Below, piece after piece: positions 8,258 to 16,282 of a stretch of 64,000 bases of DNA. Origin of the DNA: Gordonia sp. OPL2 (GTDB taxonomy: Bacteria; Actinomycetota; Actinomycetes; Mycobacteriales; Mycobacteriaceae); the NCBI RefSeq assembly GCF_003797825.1, contig NZ_RKME01000020.1:1-64000 (forward strand), given 5' to 3'. The notes under the pieces are model-generated. The model saw only the letters and a program-made list of their open reading frames with translations, was not told the origin of the DNA and searched no databases. The position numbers were made by a program, and so were the translations under genes. Within the stretch, counting starts at the first letter, position 1. Every line of letters begins with the position of its first letter.

Positions 8258-11038
8258 ATGACTGTCACGACCGATCGAGACACGTCCGCACCCACCGGCG
8301 CCGACGACGGGACCCATCAGATCGCCCTCGCGTTCGAGGACGGGGTCACCCGTTTCATCACGTGCCGAGAGGACCAGACCGTCGCCGACGCCTCGTATCG
8401 TCAGCGCATCAACATCCCCCTCGATTGTCGCGACGGTGCCTGCGGAACGTGTAAGTCCTTCTGCGAGTCCGGCGACTACGACGGCGGCACCTACATCGAG
8501 GACGCACTCTCCGACGACGAGTCCGCGGCCGGCTACGCCCTTCCGTGCTGTATGAAGCCGAAATCCGATCTGGTCCTGCAGATCCCGGCGACCTCCGATG
8601 TGGCGAAGACGCAGGCTGCGACGTTCACCGGCACCGTCGTCGACCTCGATCGCCTGTCGGAGTCGACGATGCGGGTGGCCATCGAGATCCCGAATCGTGG
8701 TGACCTCGCCTTCCTCCCCGGACAGTACGTCAACATCGCGGTCCCCGGAACCGACGACGGAACCGGCGAATTGCTCTCGCGTTCCTACTCGTTCGCCAAC
8801 GGACCGCACGAGGAACGACTCGTATTCCTGGTGAAACTGACTCCGGGCGGCGCGATGTCGACGTACCTCACCGAACGCGCGTCGCGCGGTGAGTCGATCA
8901 CGTTCACCGGCCCGCACGGATCGTTCTTCCTCCGCGAGGCGAGCCGACCCGTCCTGCTGCTGGCCGGTGGAACCGGTCTCGCACCGATCCTGTCGATGCT
9001 GCGCAAGCTGCACGACGACGGCAGTCGCCGGTCGGTGCATCTGATCTACGGGGTATCCACCGACACCGACCTCGTCGCACTCGACGACATCGAGTATTTC
9101 GCCGGCGAACTCCCCGGTTTCACCTGGGATCACTGTGTGTCCGATCCGGACAGTTCGGCCGCGAACAAGGGCTACGTGATGAGCCTGATCGAGCCGGGGC
9201 ACCTGTACGACGGGGATGTCGCCGTCTACCTGTGCGGACCGCCACCGATGGTCGAGTCGGTCCGACGGCACGTCGCCGACGCCGGGATCGAACCAACCGG
9301 GTTCTACTACGAGAAGTTCGCGTTGGCGGTTCCCGCCGGTGACACCACATCGGTAGACGCGACGCCTGCTGCCGACGCGGGCGCCGCCACGCCGACGGTC
9401 GTCGAGGACGCTCTGCTCCCGGCAACCGACGCACGGTCGATCGCCGGCCAGATCATCCTGCCTGCCAACGACATCGAGCCGTGCCCACAGTCGGCGGTGG
9501 CGGTCGCCGACGACGACAGCCGGGTCCGGATCGCCGGCCAACAGATGTGGGACACCACCGGCACCGGCGGCACGGTGGACCCCGACGACGGACAGCTGCT
9601 GCCCGCCGCTTCGCGGACCATCGCCGGCCAAGAGGTGTTCGCATCCGACGTCGTCGATCAGCTGCATGTCACCACACCCGACGAGCCACCGATGCCCGCC
9701 GGCGGTTCCGTCGCCGACGACGCTGTACCCCAGTCGGTCTCGGACACCGCAACGGTCACGTCCGAGGGCTATCAGATCGGTGAAGAGCACCCCGCGATCC
9801 ACGAGTCCGACGCCCTCTTCGAAGCGCGTGCGGCCCTCGAACTCGGAGCCCTGGAACTCACCTTCGGCCGGTTGACCAGCCGGCAACTCGCGGGGTACCG
9901 ACTGCTCGCCGAGACGACCGTGCCGTTCGTCGACGGAGATCGGTTCGTCGACGCCGCCGAGTACACCGAGACCAACGCGAACTTCCACGATTACCTGTTC
10001 ACACTGACCGGGAACACCCATCTCCTCGACGCGTATCAAGCGCTCGGCGTCAAGGGACGAATGGGCGAGGTGCTGCGCAACGCCACATGGTGTCACCCCC
10101 TGTGCGCCCAGGACCACGTCGACATCGTGGCGGCGTTCGAATCGGGCGACCGCGACGCCGCGCGCGGCCTCATCTCCGCCCATGCCGACCGGTCGAAGCA
10201 GACCATGCGTCGTGCGATGGCCGATGAGATGGCGACGCATCGACCACGTTTCGTCACCCCCGGGCGTTTCGCCGGGAAGGTCGTGGTGGTCACCGGCGCA
10301 GCGCAGGGCATCGGCGCGGCCACCGCTCGCCGGATCAGCGCCGAGGGCGGGAAGATGGTGCTCGCGGACCGCTCCGACCTGGTCGGCGAGCTCGCCGACG
10401 AACTCGCCGCCACCGGCCCCGGAGCGGTTCCGGCGACCGCCGATCTCGAGAGCTACGACGGTGCGACCGCCGTCGTGCGTGCGGCACTCGACGCGTACGG
10501 CCGGATCGACGTCCTCGTCAACAACGTCGGCGGTGCGATCAATTTCAAACCGTTCACGGAGTTCACCGATACCGAGATCCGCGCCGAGATCGACCGGTCG
10601 CTCATGACGACCCTGTACGCCTGTCGCGCGGCGCTGCCGTCCATGGTCGAGCGTGGTGACGGGGTCATCGTGAACGTGTCGTCGGCGGCCACGCGGGGTA
10701 TCCACCGCATCCCCTACTCGGCGGCGAAGGGTGGCGTGAACGCGATCACCGCATCATTGGCGATGGAATACGCCGACTCCGGCGTTCGGGTGGTCGCCAC
10801 GGCGCCCGGCGGGACCGAGGCACCACCGCGACGCATCTCGCGCGGCACACCCGAACCGACCTCTGCCACTGAGCAGGAGTGGTTCCAGGCGCACATCGAC
10901 CAGACGTTGTCGGCGTCGTTGATGAACCGGTACGGATCGCTCGATGAGCAGGCTGCCGCGATCTGCTTCCTGGCGTCGGACGAGGCGTCCTACATCACCG
11001 GCACCGTCCTACCGGTCGCCGGCGGCGACCTGGGGTGA
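8258..11038 (+). CDS. benC: BenC-FCD-BenD fusion: dioxygenase reductase, sensor-like domain and diol dehydrogenase
   Basis: One uninterrupted 926-residue reading frame joins functions usually encoded separately. Residues about 1-100 form a plant-type [2Fe-2S] ferredoxin (CRDGACGTC, then CC near 92). Residues 105-345 form a ferredoxin-NAD reductase with RSYSFAN for FAD, GGTGLAPILSM for NAD, and CGPPPMVE. A linker follows with three IAGQ boxes at residues 395, 425 and 455. Residues about 505-657 resemble the FCD effector domain of GntR regulators, including the metal-type His in NFHD, QDHVDI and SAHADR. Residues about 672-926 form a short-chain dehydrogenase (VVVTGAAQGIG, NNVGG, YSAAK), the BenD diol dehydrogenase that yields catechol. 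I recall corynebacterial BenC proteins being longer than proteobacterial ones, so the added BenD may be the unusual part. Confidence 0.93.
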   Translation: MTVTTDRDTSAPTGADDGTHQIALAFEDGVTRFITCREDQTVADASYRQRINIPLDCRDGACGTCKSFCESGDYDGGTYIEDALSDDESAAGYALPCCMKPKSDLVLQIPATSDVAKTQAATFTGTVVDLDRLSESTMRVAIEIPNRGDLAFLPGQYVNIAVPGTDDGTGELLSRSYSFANGPHEERLVFLVKLTPGGAMSTYLTERASRGESITFTGPHGSFFLREASRPVLLLAGGTGLAPILSMLRKLHDDGSRRSVHLIYGVSTDTDLVALDDIEYFAGELPGFTWDHCVSDPDSSAANKGYVMSLIEPGHLYDGDVAVYLCGPPPMVESVRRHVADAGIEPTGFYYEKFALAVPAGDTTSVDATPAADAGAATPTVVEDALLPATDARSIAGQIILPANDIEPCPQSAVAVADDDSRVRIAGQQMWDTTGTGGTVDPDDGQLLPAASRTIAGQEVFASDVVDQLHVTTPDEPPMPAGGSVADDAVPQSVSDTATVTSEGYQIGEEHPAIHESDALFEARAALELGALELTFGRLTSRQLAGYRLLAETTVPFVDGDRFVDAAEYTETNANFHDYLFTLTGNTHLLDAYQALGVKGRMGEVLRNATWCHPLCAQDHVDIVAAFESGDRDAARGLISAHADRSKQTMRRAMADEMATHRPRFVTPGRFAGKVVVVTGAAQGIGAATARRISAEGGKMVLADRSDLVGELADELAATGPGAVPATADLESYDGATAVVRAALDAYGRIDVLVNNVGGAINFKPFTEFTDTEIRAEIDRSLMTTLYACRAALPSMVERGDGVIVNVSSAATRGIHRIPYSAAKGGVNAITASLAMEYADSGVRVVATAPGGTEAPPRRISRGTPEPTSATEQEWFQAHIDQTLSASLMNRYGSLDEQAAAICFLASDEASYITGTVLPVAGGDLG
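9428..9698 (+). repeat. In-frame 90-bp (30-residue) degenerate tandem repeat with IAGQ boxes in the BenC linker
   Basis: ATC GCC GGC CAR codons begin exactly at 9440, 9530 and 9620, a precise 90-nt spacing. Each box is preceded by Arg and one further residue (RSIAGQ, RIAGQ, RTIAGQ) and followed by about 20 variable acidic or proline-rich residues. The repeat bridges the reductase and the FCD-like domain. Confidence 0.7.
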
Positions 11039-11107
11039 CCGTCCGGCCCGCCTGCGTCAGCCGGCAAAGCCGACCGTCCGGTGGCCGATCGGACCTACGA
11101 TGAGGCG

Positions 11108-13804
11108 ATGATGGTCGAAGCCGGGTGCGTCGGACGAGATCGGGAGACCGAGAACGTCCTCGCCCGCGGCCGCGACGTCGAGGAGATGGGGTTTCTCGTC
11201 GTCACCGGTCCCGCAGGGGTCGGGAAGTCGACGATGCTCGCGCATCTCGTTGCGCTGCACCGGAATCGCGAGGACGCAGGTGTCACACTGTGGGCGCACG
11301 CCACTGTCTGGGAGCAGGACGTGGCCGGCGGCGTCGTTGGTCGTCTTCTCCGCTCGCACCGAGATCGCGATTCCGACGAAGCCGCTCCCGTTGATGCAGA
11401 CCCATCCGTCGACGCTGCCGAGGCCCTGGCGATGCTACTCGGCGACGACCGCCCGTCGCTGGTCGTCGTCGACGATGCCGACCATGCCGACACGGTGTCG
11501 CTGCAGACGATTCTGTCGGTGGCCCACTCACATCGCGCCCGCCGGACACTGGTCGTGTTCGGCATGTCAGCGCCGCACCCCACCCTGTCCGGAACCCCCG
11601 CCGACGAGGTGCGGCTGGCCGGGCTCGACGCTTCCGCTGTCGCCGACCTCGCCGCCCACCGGGGAATCGTGTTGCACCCGACCACGCTCGACGCCCTGAC
11701 CCGGCATACCCGGGGAGTGCCACGCGACATCGTGGCGCTCCTCGACGAGATGCCGAGCGGAGTGTGGTCACGCGCCGACGCCCAACTGCCCGCGCCCGCA
11801 TACCTCGTCGCTGATGTCCGAGCCCGACTCGAGGCGTGCCCCGACCGGGCGCGTGCACTCATCGAGTCGCTGGCGATCCTCGACGACGCCGAACCGTTGT
11901 CGACGGCCGTGGCGCACGCCGGCACGGACGCGCCACTCGCTGCGATCGACGACGCCCGCTCGAGCGGTCTGATCACCGTCGACGCGGCGCTGACGCCTGC
12001 CGAAGCCCAACCGCGGCCGACCAGTCCGCTGATCCGTGCGGCCGTGCTCGAGGTGATGGGCATGCAGGCCGTCGGCGACGCCCACCGGCGCGCGGCCGAG
12101 TTGGTCACCGATCCTGCACGGCGCCTGCATCATCGGGTCGCGGCCACGCCGACGTCGGATCCCGACCTGGCCGACGATCTCGACCGGCTCGCCCGCGAGC
12201 GGGGTGCCGACGGCGCCTGGGCCGAGGCCGCCGGATTGTTCCGTCAGGCCGGTCGATTGACAGCCGATCCCCTGGTGCGTGACACCCGGATCACTCTGGC
12301 GGTCGACGCTCTGCTCGCCGCGGGCGACTGCGTCGGCGCCGGTGCGCTCGTTCCGCTCGTCGAGAGCCTGCGCGAGACACCGTTGCGCAACGCGACTCTG
12401 GCCTACCTGGCCATCCTGCGCGGCCGGTCCGCCGAGGCGCGGGTGCGTCTCGATCGCGCCTGGGACATCGTCAACTTCGATCGTGACCCCGACACGGCCG
12501 CTCTGATCGCACAGCGGTACGTGCTCCACGACCTGGTGCGGTGCCAGGGCAGCGAACTCGTCGACTGGGCCGACCGCGCCATCTCGATGGCGGGCAGCGC
12601 GTCTCCGGCCGGAGTCGAGGCCGCGGTCATCCGGGGGCTCGGCCTGGCATGGTCGGGCCACCCCGTCGAGGCGTCGGCGGAGTACGCGTCACTCACCGAA
12701 CGGATCCGATTCGGCGCCCAGGCGCAACGCGCGACGATGGGTCGTGGCTGGCTCCAACTCGGCCTCGACGACGTCGGCGCTGCGCGCAGCAATCTGGAGA
12801 CCGCGGTGTCGATGGCGAAACTCGGTGGCTCCACCAGGATCTCGCTCTGGGCGCTGGCGTGGCTCGCACGCACCCAATTCCTCACCGGCGATTGGGAACC
12901 CGCGCTGCACAGCGTCGAACAGGGGCGCACCCTGGCACGGTCGAGTGGTATCGCTCTGGCGTCTCCGCTGTTGAACTGGACCGCCGCGGCCATCCATTCC
13001 TTGCGCGGCGAGTGGGACGAGGCGGAACTCGGGGTGCAGCAGGGCGCGACCAATGTCGGGGACTACGAGATCATGCGCATCCCCGAGCTCCTCGCCCGGG
13101 CACAGATCGCCGAGGCCGCAGCTGATTACGAGAAGGTGCGCCGCATCCTGGAGCCCTTGCCCCGGATGGCCGCCGACGTCCCGGCGCTGACCGAACCCGG
13201 CTGGTGGCCATGGGTGGATGTGCTGGCAAACGCCCTCGTCATCGGTGGGCAACTCGATGCCGCCGATGCCCTGCTCCGCCCGTACGAGGCGCTCGCCGCC
13301 GACCGGGGCCACCGATCTGCGGGTGCACGACTGAAGTACGCACGCGGCAGACATCTCGGGGCGACCGGCGACATCCACCGGGCGCGACGCACATTCGAGG
13401 AAGCGCTCGACCTTCTCGACGGCCTACCACTGCGGTACGACCGTGCACGCGTCAACTTCGCGTACGGGCAGACGTTGCGTCGCGCCGGGAAACGGCGCGC
13501 GGCCGATGCCGTCATCGGCGCGGCCCGCGAGATCTACATCTCGCTCGGAGCGACCACCTACGTCGAGCGCTGCGACCGAGAGCTGAAGGCAGGAGGCCTC
13601 AACGCGACCCGCTCGGATCGCGACGTCGTCGAACTGACACCCCAGGAGGAAGCGGTCACCGCATTGGTGTCCCGTGGTCTGTCGAATCGGGAGGTCGCCG
13701 CCGAGTTGTTCATCTCACCGAAAACCGTGCAGTACCACCTGACGCGGATCTACGCGAAGCTCGGCCTCCGTTCCCGGTCGGAACTGGCCGCCTCCCGTCG
13801 GTAG
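11108..13804 (+). CDS. LAL-type LuxR regulator with N-terminal ATPase, likely benzoate regulator
   Basis: This protein of about 898 residues is a large ATP-binding LuxR-family (LAL/MalT-like) activator. A Walker A, GPAGVGKST, lies near residue 34, and a Walker B-like LVVVDDADHAD near 118. The middle is a long TPR-like helical region, and the C-terminus has a LuxR helix-turn-helix (LTPQEEAVTALVSRGLSNREVAAELFISPKTV, split over residues 843-880). ATG 11108 is preferred; GTG 11081 is an upstream option. It follows the ben fusion gene by about 70 bp in the same direction. Inducer sensing in this family is coupled to ATP binding. Control of the ben operon is inferred from position only. Confidence 0.85.
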   Translation: MMVEAGCVGRDRETENVLARGRDVEEMGFLVVTGPAGVGKSTMLAHLVALHRNREDAGVTLWAHATVWEQDVAGGVVGRLLRSHRDRDSDEAAPVDADPSVDAAEALAMLLGDDRPSLVVVDDADHADTVSLQTILSVAHSHRARRTLVVFGMSAPHPTLSGTPADEVRLAGLDASAVADLAAHRGIVLHPTTLDALTRHTRGVPRDIVALLDEMPSGVWSRADAQLPAPAYLVADVRARLEACPDRARALIESLAILDDAEPLSTAVAHAGTDAPLAAIDDARSSGLITVDAALTPAEAQPRPTSPLIRAAVLEVMGMQAVGDAHRRAAELVTDPARRLHHRVAATPTSDPDLADDLDRLARERGADGAWAEAAGLFRQAGRLTADPLVRDTRITLAVDALLAAGDCVGAGALVPLVESLRETPLRNATLAYLAILRGRSAEARVRLDRAWDIVNFDRDPDTAALIAQRYVLHDLVRCQGSELVDWADRAISMAGSASPAGVEAAVIRGLGLAWSGHPVEASAEYASLTERIRFGAQAQRATMGRGWLQLGLDDVGAARSNLETAVSMAKLGGSTRISLWALAWLARTQFLTGDWEPALHSVEQGRTLARSSGIALASPLLNWTAAAIHSLRGEWDEAELGVQQGATNVGDYEIMRIPELLARAQIAEAAADYEKVRRILEPLPRMAADVPALTEPGWWPWVDVLANALVIGGQLDAADALLRPYEALAADRGHRSAGARLKYARGRHLGATGDIHRARRTFEEALDLLDGLPLRYDRARVNFAYGQTLRRAGKRRAADAVIGAAREIYISLGATTYVERCDRELKAGGLNATRSDRDVVELTPQEEAVTALVSRGLSNREVAAELFISPKTVQYHLTRIYAKLGLRSRSELAASRR

Positions 13805-13855
13805 GCACGAGCGAGCACCCCCCTTCCCGGTGGGCGAGTACCCACGCGCGAGCTC

Positions 13856-14125
13856 CCGCCGGTCGAGTGGTCACGCGCGACCCACTGCTAGTCGAGAAGC
13901 CACGCCCGACCCCCTGCTGGTCGAGTAGCCACGCCCGACCCACTGCTGGTCGAGTAGCCACGCCCGACCCACTGCTGGTCGAGAAGCCACGCCCGACCCA
14001 CTGCTGGTCGAGTAGCCACGAGCGAGCGCAGCGAGCCCGAGGCATATCGAGACCACCGCGCCACACCACAAGACAGCCGCTCCCACTGCTGGTCGAGTAG
14101 CCACGCGCGAGCGGAGCGAGTTCGA
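13856..14125 (+). repeat. TGGTCGAGTAG-family array, left of the GIY-YIG gene (29-bp period)
   Basis: The 392-bp gap after the LuxR gene is mostly repeat. TCGAG recurs at 13863, 13892, 13921, 13950, 13979 and 14008, an exact 29-bp period, with unit core CTGCTGGTCGAGTAGCCACG. The sixth unit runs into AGCGAGCGCAGCGAGCCC and a TATCGAGACC end near 14046-14055. One further single unit follows at about 14086-14120. The units are direct repeats without unique spacers, so this is not a CRISPR array. Orientation is opposite to the array at 14484-14690. Confidence 0.88.
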
Positions 14126-14196
14126 CGCGTACGAAACCAGTAAACAACCTGTGGATAGAGCGCATCGACAGCGCGACAATCAGGCAAAGTCACACC

Positions 14197-14478
14197 ATGC
14201 CGTATGTCTACATCCTCGAATGCGCCGATGGCAGCTACTACGTCGGCAGCACACGGAATATCGATGTCCGCATGGAACAGCATGAGACCGGGCGCGGATC
14301 GCGCTATACGAGTGGTCGATTACCGGTGCGTCTGGTCTACAGCCTCGAGTGCGAAACTATCGACCGGGCCTACGGACTGGAGAAGCGGATCCAGAACTGG
14401 TCGCGTGCCAAACGACGCGCTCTGATCGACGGTGACATGCCCGCGCTCCAAGCCCACGCACGCAAGCAGTGGAGGTGA
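14197..14478 (+). CDS. GIY-YIG nuclease family protein flanked by inverted repeat arrays
   Basis: This 93-residue stand-alone GIY-YIG domain protein resembles the UPF0213/YhbQ type. It contains the paired YVYIL and YYVGST strands of the GIY-YIG motif, RMEQH with the catalytic-type Arg, and GLEKRIQNWSRAKR with the metal-binding Glu. The full catalytic set seems present, so nuclease activity is plausible. The start ATG 14197 has only a weak ribosome-binding site. On its left the TGGTCGAGTAG repeats read forward and on its right they read in reverse, so the TATCGAGACC ends face the gene. This layout suggests a link between the nuclease and the repeats, which is inference. Confidence 0.88.
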   Translation: MPYVYILECADGSYYVGSTRNIDVRMEQHETGRGSRYTSGRLPVRLVYSLECETIDRAYGLEKRIQNWSRAKRRALIDGDMPALQAHARKQWR

Positions 14479-14483
14479 GGGGC

Positions 14484-14690
14484 GTGGTCTCGATACGCCT
14501 CGGACTCGCTCCGCTCGCTCGCGGCTACTCGACCAGCAGAACCCATCCGCACGCTCGCGGCTACTCGACCAGCAGAACCCATCCGCACGCTCGCGGCTAC
14601 TCGACCAGCAGAGCCCATCCGCTCGCTCGCGGCTACTCGACCAGCAGAGCCCATCCGCACGCACGCGGCTACTCGACCAGCAGAACCTGG
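14484..14690 (-). repeat. TGGTCGAGTAG-family array, right of the GIY-YIG gene (36-bp period)
   Basis: The array begins with GGTCTCGATACGCC near 14486, six bases after the GIY-YIG stop. It continues with TCGACC at 14529, 14565, 14601, 14637 and 14673, an exact 36-bp period. The unit core is GCGGCTACTCGACCAGCAGA, the reverse complement of the left array core. The units differ at few positions and have no unique spacers. The remaining DNA to pcaJ holds the palindrome at 14741-14815 and no further gene. Confidence 0.88.
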
Positions 14691-14740
14691 CCCACCCGGC
14701 TGGACGAAGCAGGCGTGAACCTCATCGCGTGAGCTCCGCC

Positions 14741-14815
14741 CCGCATGAAAGTCACCACAGAGCGCCGATAAGTGGATTATCCACTCGACGACGCTCTGTG
14801 GTGACTTTCATGCGG
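14741..14815. repeat. Perfect 24-bp inverted repeat with central palindrome (partner at 840-914)
   Basis: Positions 14741-14764 are the exact reverse complement of 14792-14815. The 27-bp spacer contains AGTGGATTATCCACT (14771-14785), itself a palindrome around a single base. The whole can fold into a long hairpin or cruciform. It lies beyond the 3' end of pcaJ and could stop minus-strand transcription. A second, diverged copy at the MOSC start shows that it is a dispersed element rather than a plain terminator. Confidence 0.85.
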
Positions 14816-14829
14816 ATCTCGTCCGGCAG

Positions 14830-15474
14830 TCAGACGCCGACGGTCCGATCGGTCAGCGGGGCACCGGTTTTCGCCTCGACGGTCGAGAAGTCCACGCCCG
14901 AGGCGAGTTCCACCACGTCGAAGCCGGTGCCGGTGACGTCGAAGACGCCGAGATCGGTGATGACCCGACTCACCACGGAACGTCCGGTCAGCGGCAGAGA
15001 GCATTCGGCGACCAACTTCGGGTCACCCTTCTTGGTGGAGTGCTCCATCAGGACGATCACCTTGCCGGCACCGTTGACGAGATCCATTGCGCCACCGATG
15101 CCCTTGACCATCGCACCCGGAACCATCCAGTTGGCGAGGTCGCCGTTGGCGGCGACCTGCATTCCACCGAGGACGGCGACGTCGACATGTCCGCCGCGGA
15201 TCATCGCGAAACTGGTGGCCGAGTCGAAGTACGACGCGCCCGGTAGAACGGAGACCGTCTGCTTCCCGGCGTTGATCAGGTCCGGATCCACCTCGTCGTC
15301 AAACGGATACGGCCCGACGCCCAGGATGCCGTTCTCGGCGTGCAGCATGATGCCGGAGTCGTCCGGGAGGTGATCGGGGATCAGGGTCGGCAATCCGATG
15401 CCGAGGTTCACATAGTCACCGGCCTGCAGTTCGCGTGCGGCACGTGCGGCCATCTCGGTTCGGGTCCAGGTCAT
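14830..15474 (-). CDS. pcaJ: 3-oxoadipate CoA-transferase subunit B
   Basis: With PcaI it transfers CoA from succinyl-CoA to 3-oxoadipate, giving 3-oxoadipyl-CoA. The 214-residue length fits a B subunit. It opens MTWTRTEMAARAARELQAGD, followed by VNLGIGLPTL and the HAENGILG block that carries the catalytic glutamate of family I CoA transferases. SYFDSATSFAMIRGGHVD and the glycine-rich ANWMVPG segment are also typical. It begins 10 bp after pcaI and ends the operon. Confidence 0.94.
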   Translation of the reverse strand: MTWTRTEMAARAARELQAGDYVNLGIGLPTLIPDHLPDDSGIMLHAENGILGVGPYPFDDEVDPDLINAGKQTVSVLPGASYFDSATSFAMIRGGHVDVAVLGGMQVAANGDLANWMVPGAMVKGIGGAMDLVNGAGKVIVLMEHSTKKGDPKLVAECSLPLTGRSVVSRVITDLGVFDVTGTGFDVVELASGVDFSTVEAKTGAPLTDRTVGV

Positions 15475-15484
15475 GGTGTGTCTC

Positions 15485-16282
15485 CTACTGATTGGACGGT
15501 TCGGCGTCGGCCTGACCGGGACGCGGACGAGTGGTTCGCTGCTCGATCTCCTTGCGCGCGGCCTGCTCCGGCGTCAGTTCGACGATCCGCTTGACGAAGA
15601 TGCCGGGGAGGTGGATCTCGTCGGGACCGAGCTCGCCGACCTCGACGACCTTCTCGGCCTCGACGATGGTGGTCCGGCCCGACATCGCGGCCGGTGGATT
15701 GAAGTTGCGTGCAGCGGCATGGAATCGGCAGTTGCCGGCCTTGTCCACCACGGCCGCGCGGATGAGGCCGTAGTCGGTGACGATGGCCTCCTCGAGAACC
15801 ATGTCCTGACCGTTGAAGGTGCGTACCTCCTTCGGCGGTGAGGCCAGTGCGACGCTGCCGTCAGCGTTGTAGCGCCACGGCAGACCACCGTCGGCGACGA
15901 GCGTCCCGACGCCCGTCGGTGTGTAGAACGCGCCGACGCCGCTTCCGCCGGCACGCATCCGCTCGGCGAGGGTGCCCTGCGGGGTCAGCTCGACGGTCAC
16001 CTCACCTGCGAGGAACTGGCGGCCGAACTCCTTGTTCTCCCCGATGTAGGAGGCGATCACCTTGTTGATCTTGCGTGCCTCGAGCAGCAGGCCGAGCCCG
16101 GCACCGTCGACGCCACAGTTGTTGGAGACGATGGTCAGATCGCCTGCGCCCTGGTCGAGCAACGCCTCGATGAGGAACCACGGGATACCGGCCAGGCCGA
16201 AACCGCCGACGGCGACGCTCGCACCGTCCGGGATGTCGGCGACGGCGTCGGCGGCCGACCGTGCGAGTTTGTCGATGCTCAT
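15485..16282 (-). CDS. pcaI: 3-oxoadipate CoA-transferase subunit A
   Basis: This 265-residue A subunit starts MSIDKLARSAADAVADI. The family block GGFGLAGIPWFLIEALLDQG and the SNNCGVDGAGLGLLLE segment follow. FVKRIVELTPEQ lies near the end, before a hydrophilic tail of about 20 residues. ATG 16282 overlaps the pcaD stop as ATGA, so its translation is probably coupled to pcaD. It pairs with PcaJ downstream to form the alpha/beta transferase of the 3-oxoadipate pathway. Confidence 0.94.
   Translation of the reverse strand: MSIDKLARSAADAVADIPDGASVAVGGFGLAGIPWFLIEALLDQGAGDLTIVSNNCGVDGAGLGLLLEARKINKVIASYIGENKEFGRQFLAGEVTVELTPQGTLAERMRAGGSGVGAFYTPTGVGTLVADGGLPWRYNADGSVALASPPKEVRTFNGQDMVLEEAIVTDYGLIRAAVVDKAGNCRFHAAARNFNPPAAMSGRTTIVEAEKVVEVGELGPDEIHLPGIFVKRIVELTPEQAARKEIEQRTTRPRPGQADAEPSNQ

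Noticed and set aside
10240..10275. A frameshift or lost stop between BenC and BenD parts
   Set aside because: The frame is continuous with normal codon use and no stop or frameshift signature between the FCD-like and SDR domains, so a true fusion is favoured, although only resequencing can exclude an assembly error.
13856..14690. Regularly spaced repeats resembling a CRISPR array
   Set aside because: The whole unit repeats, there are no unique spacers, no leader and no cas genes, and the arrays on the two sides have different periods and opposite orientation.
14484..14732. Arg/Ser-rich small open frames covering the repeats beside the GIY-YIG gene
   Set aside because: They only translate the repeat units into repeated RGYSTSR-type peptides, with no ribosome-binding site or independent support.
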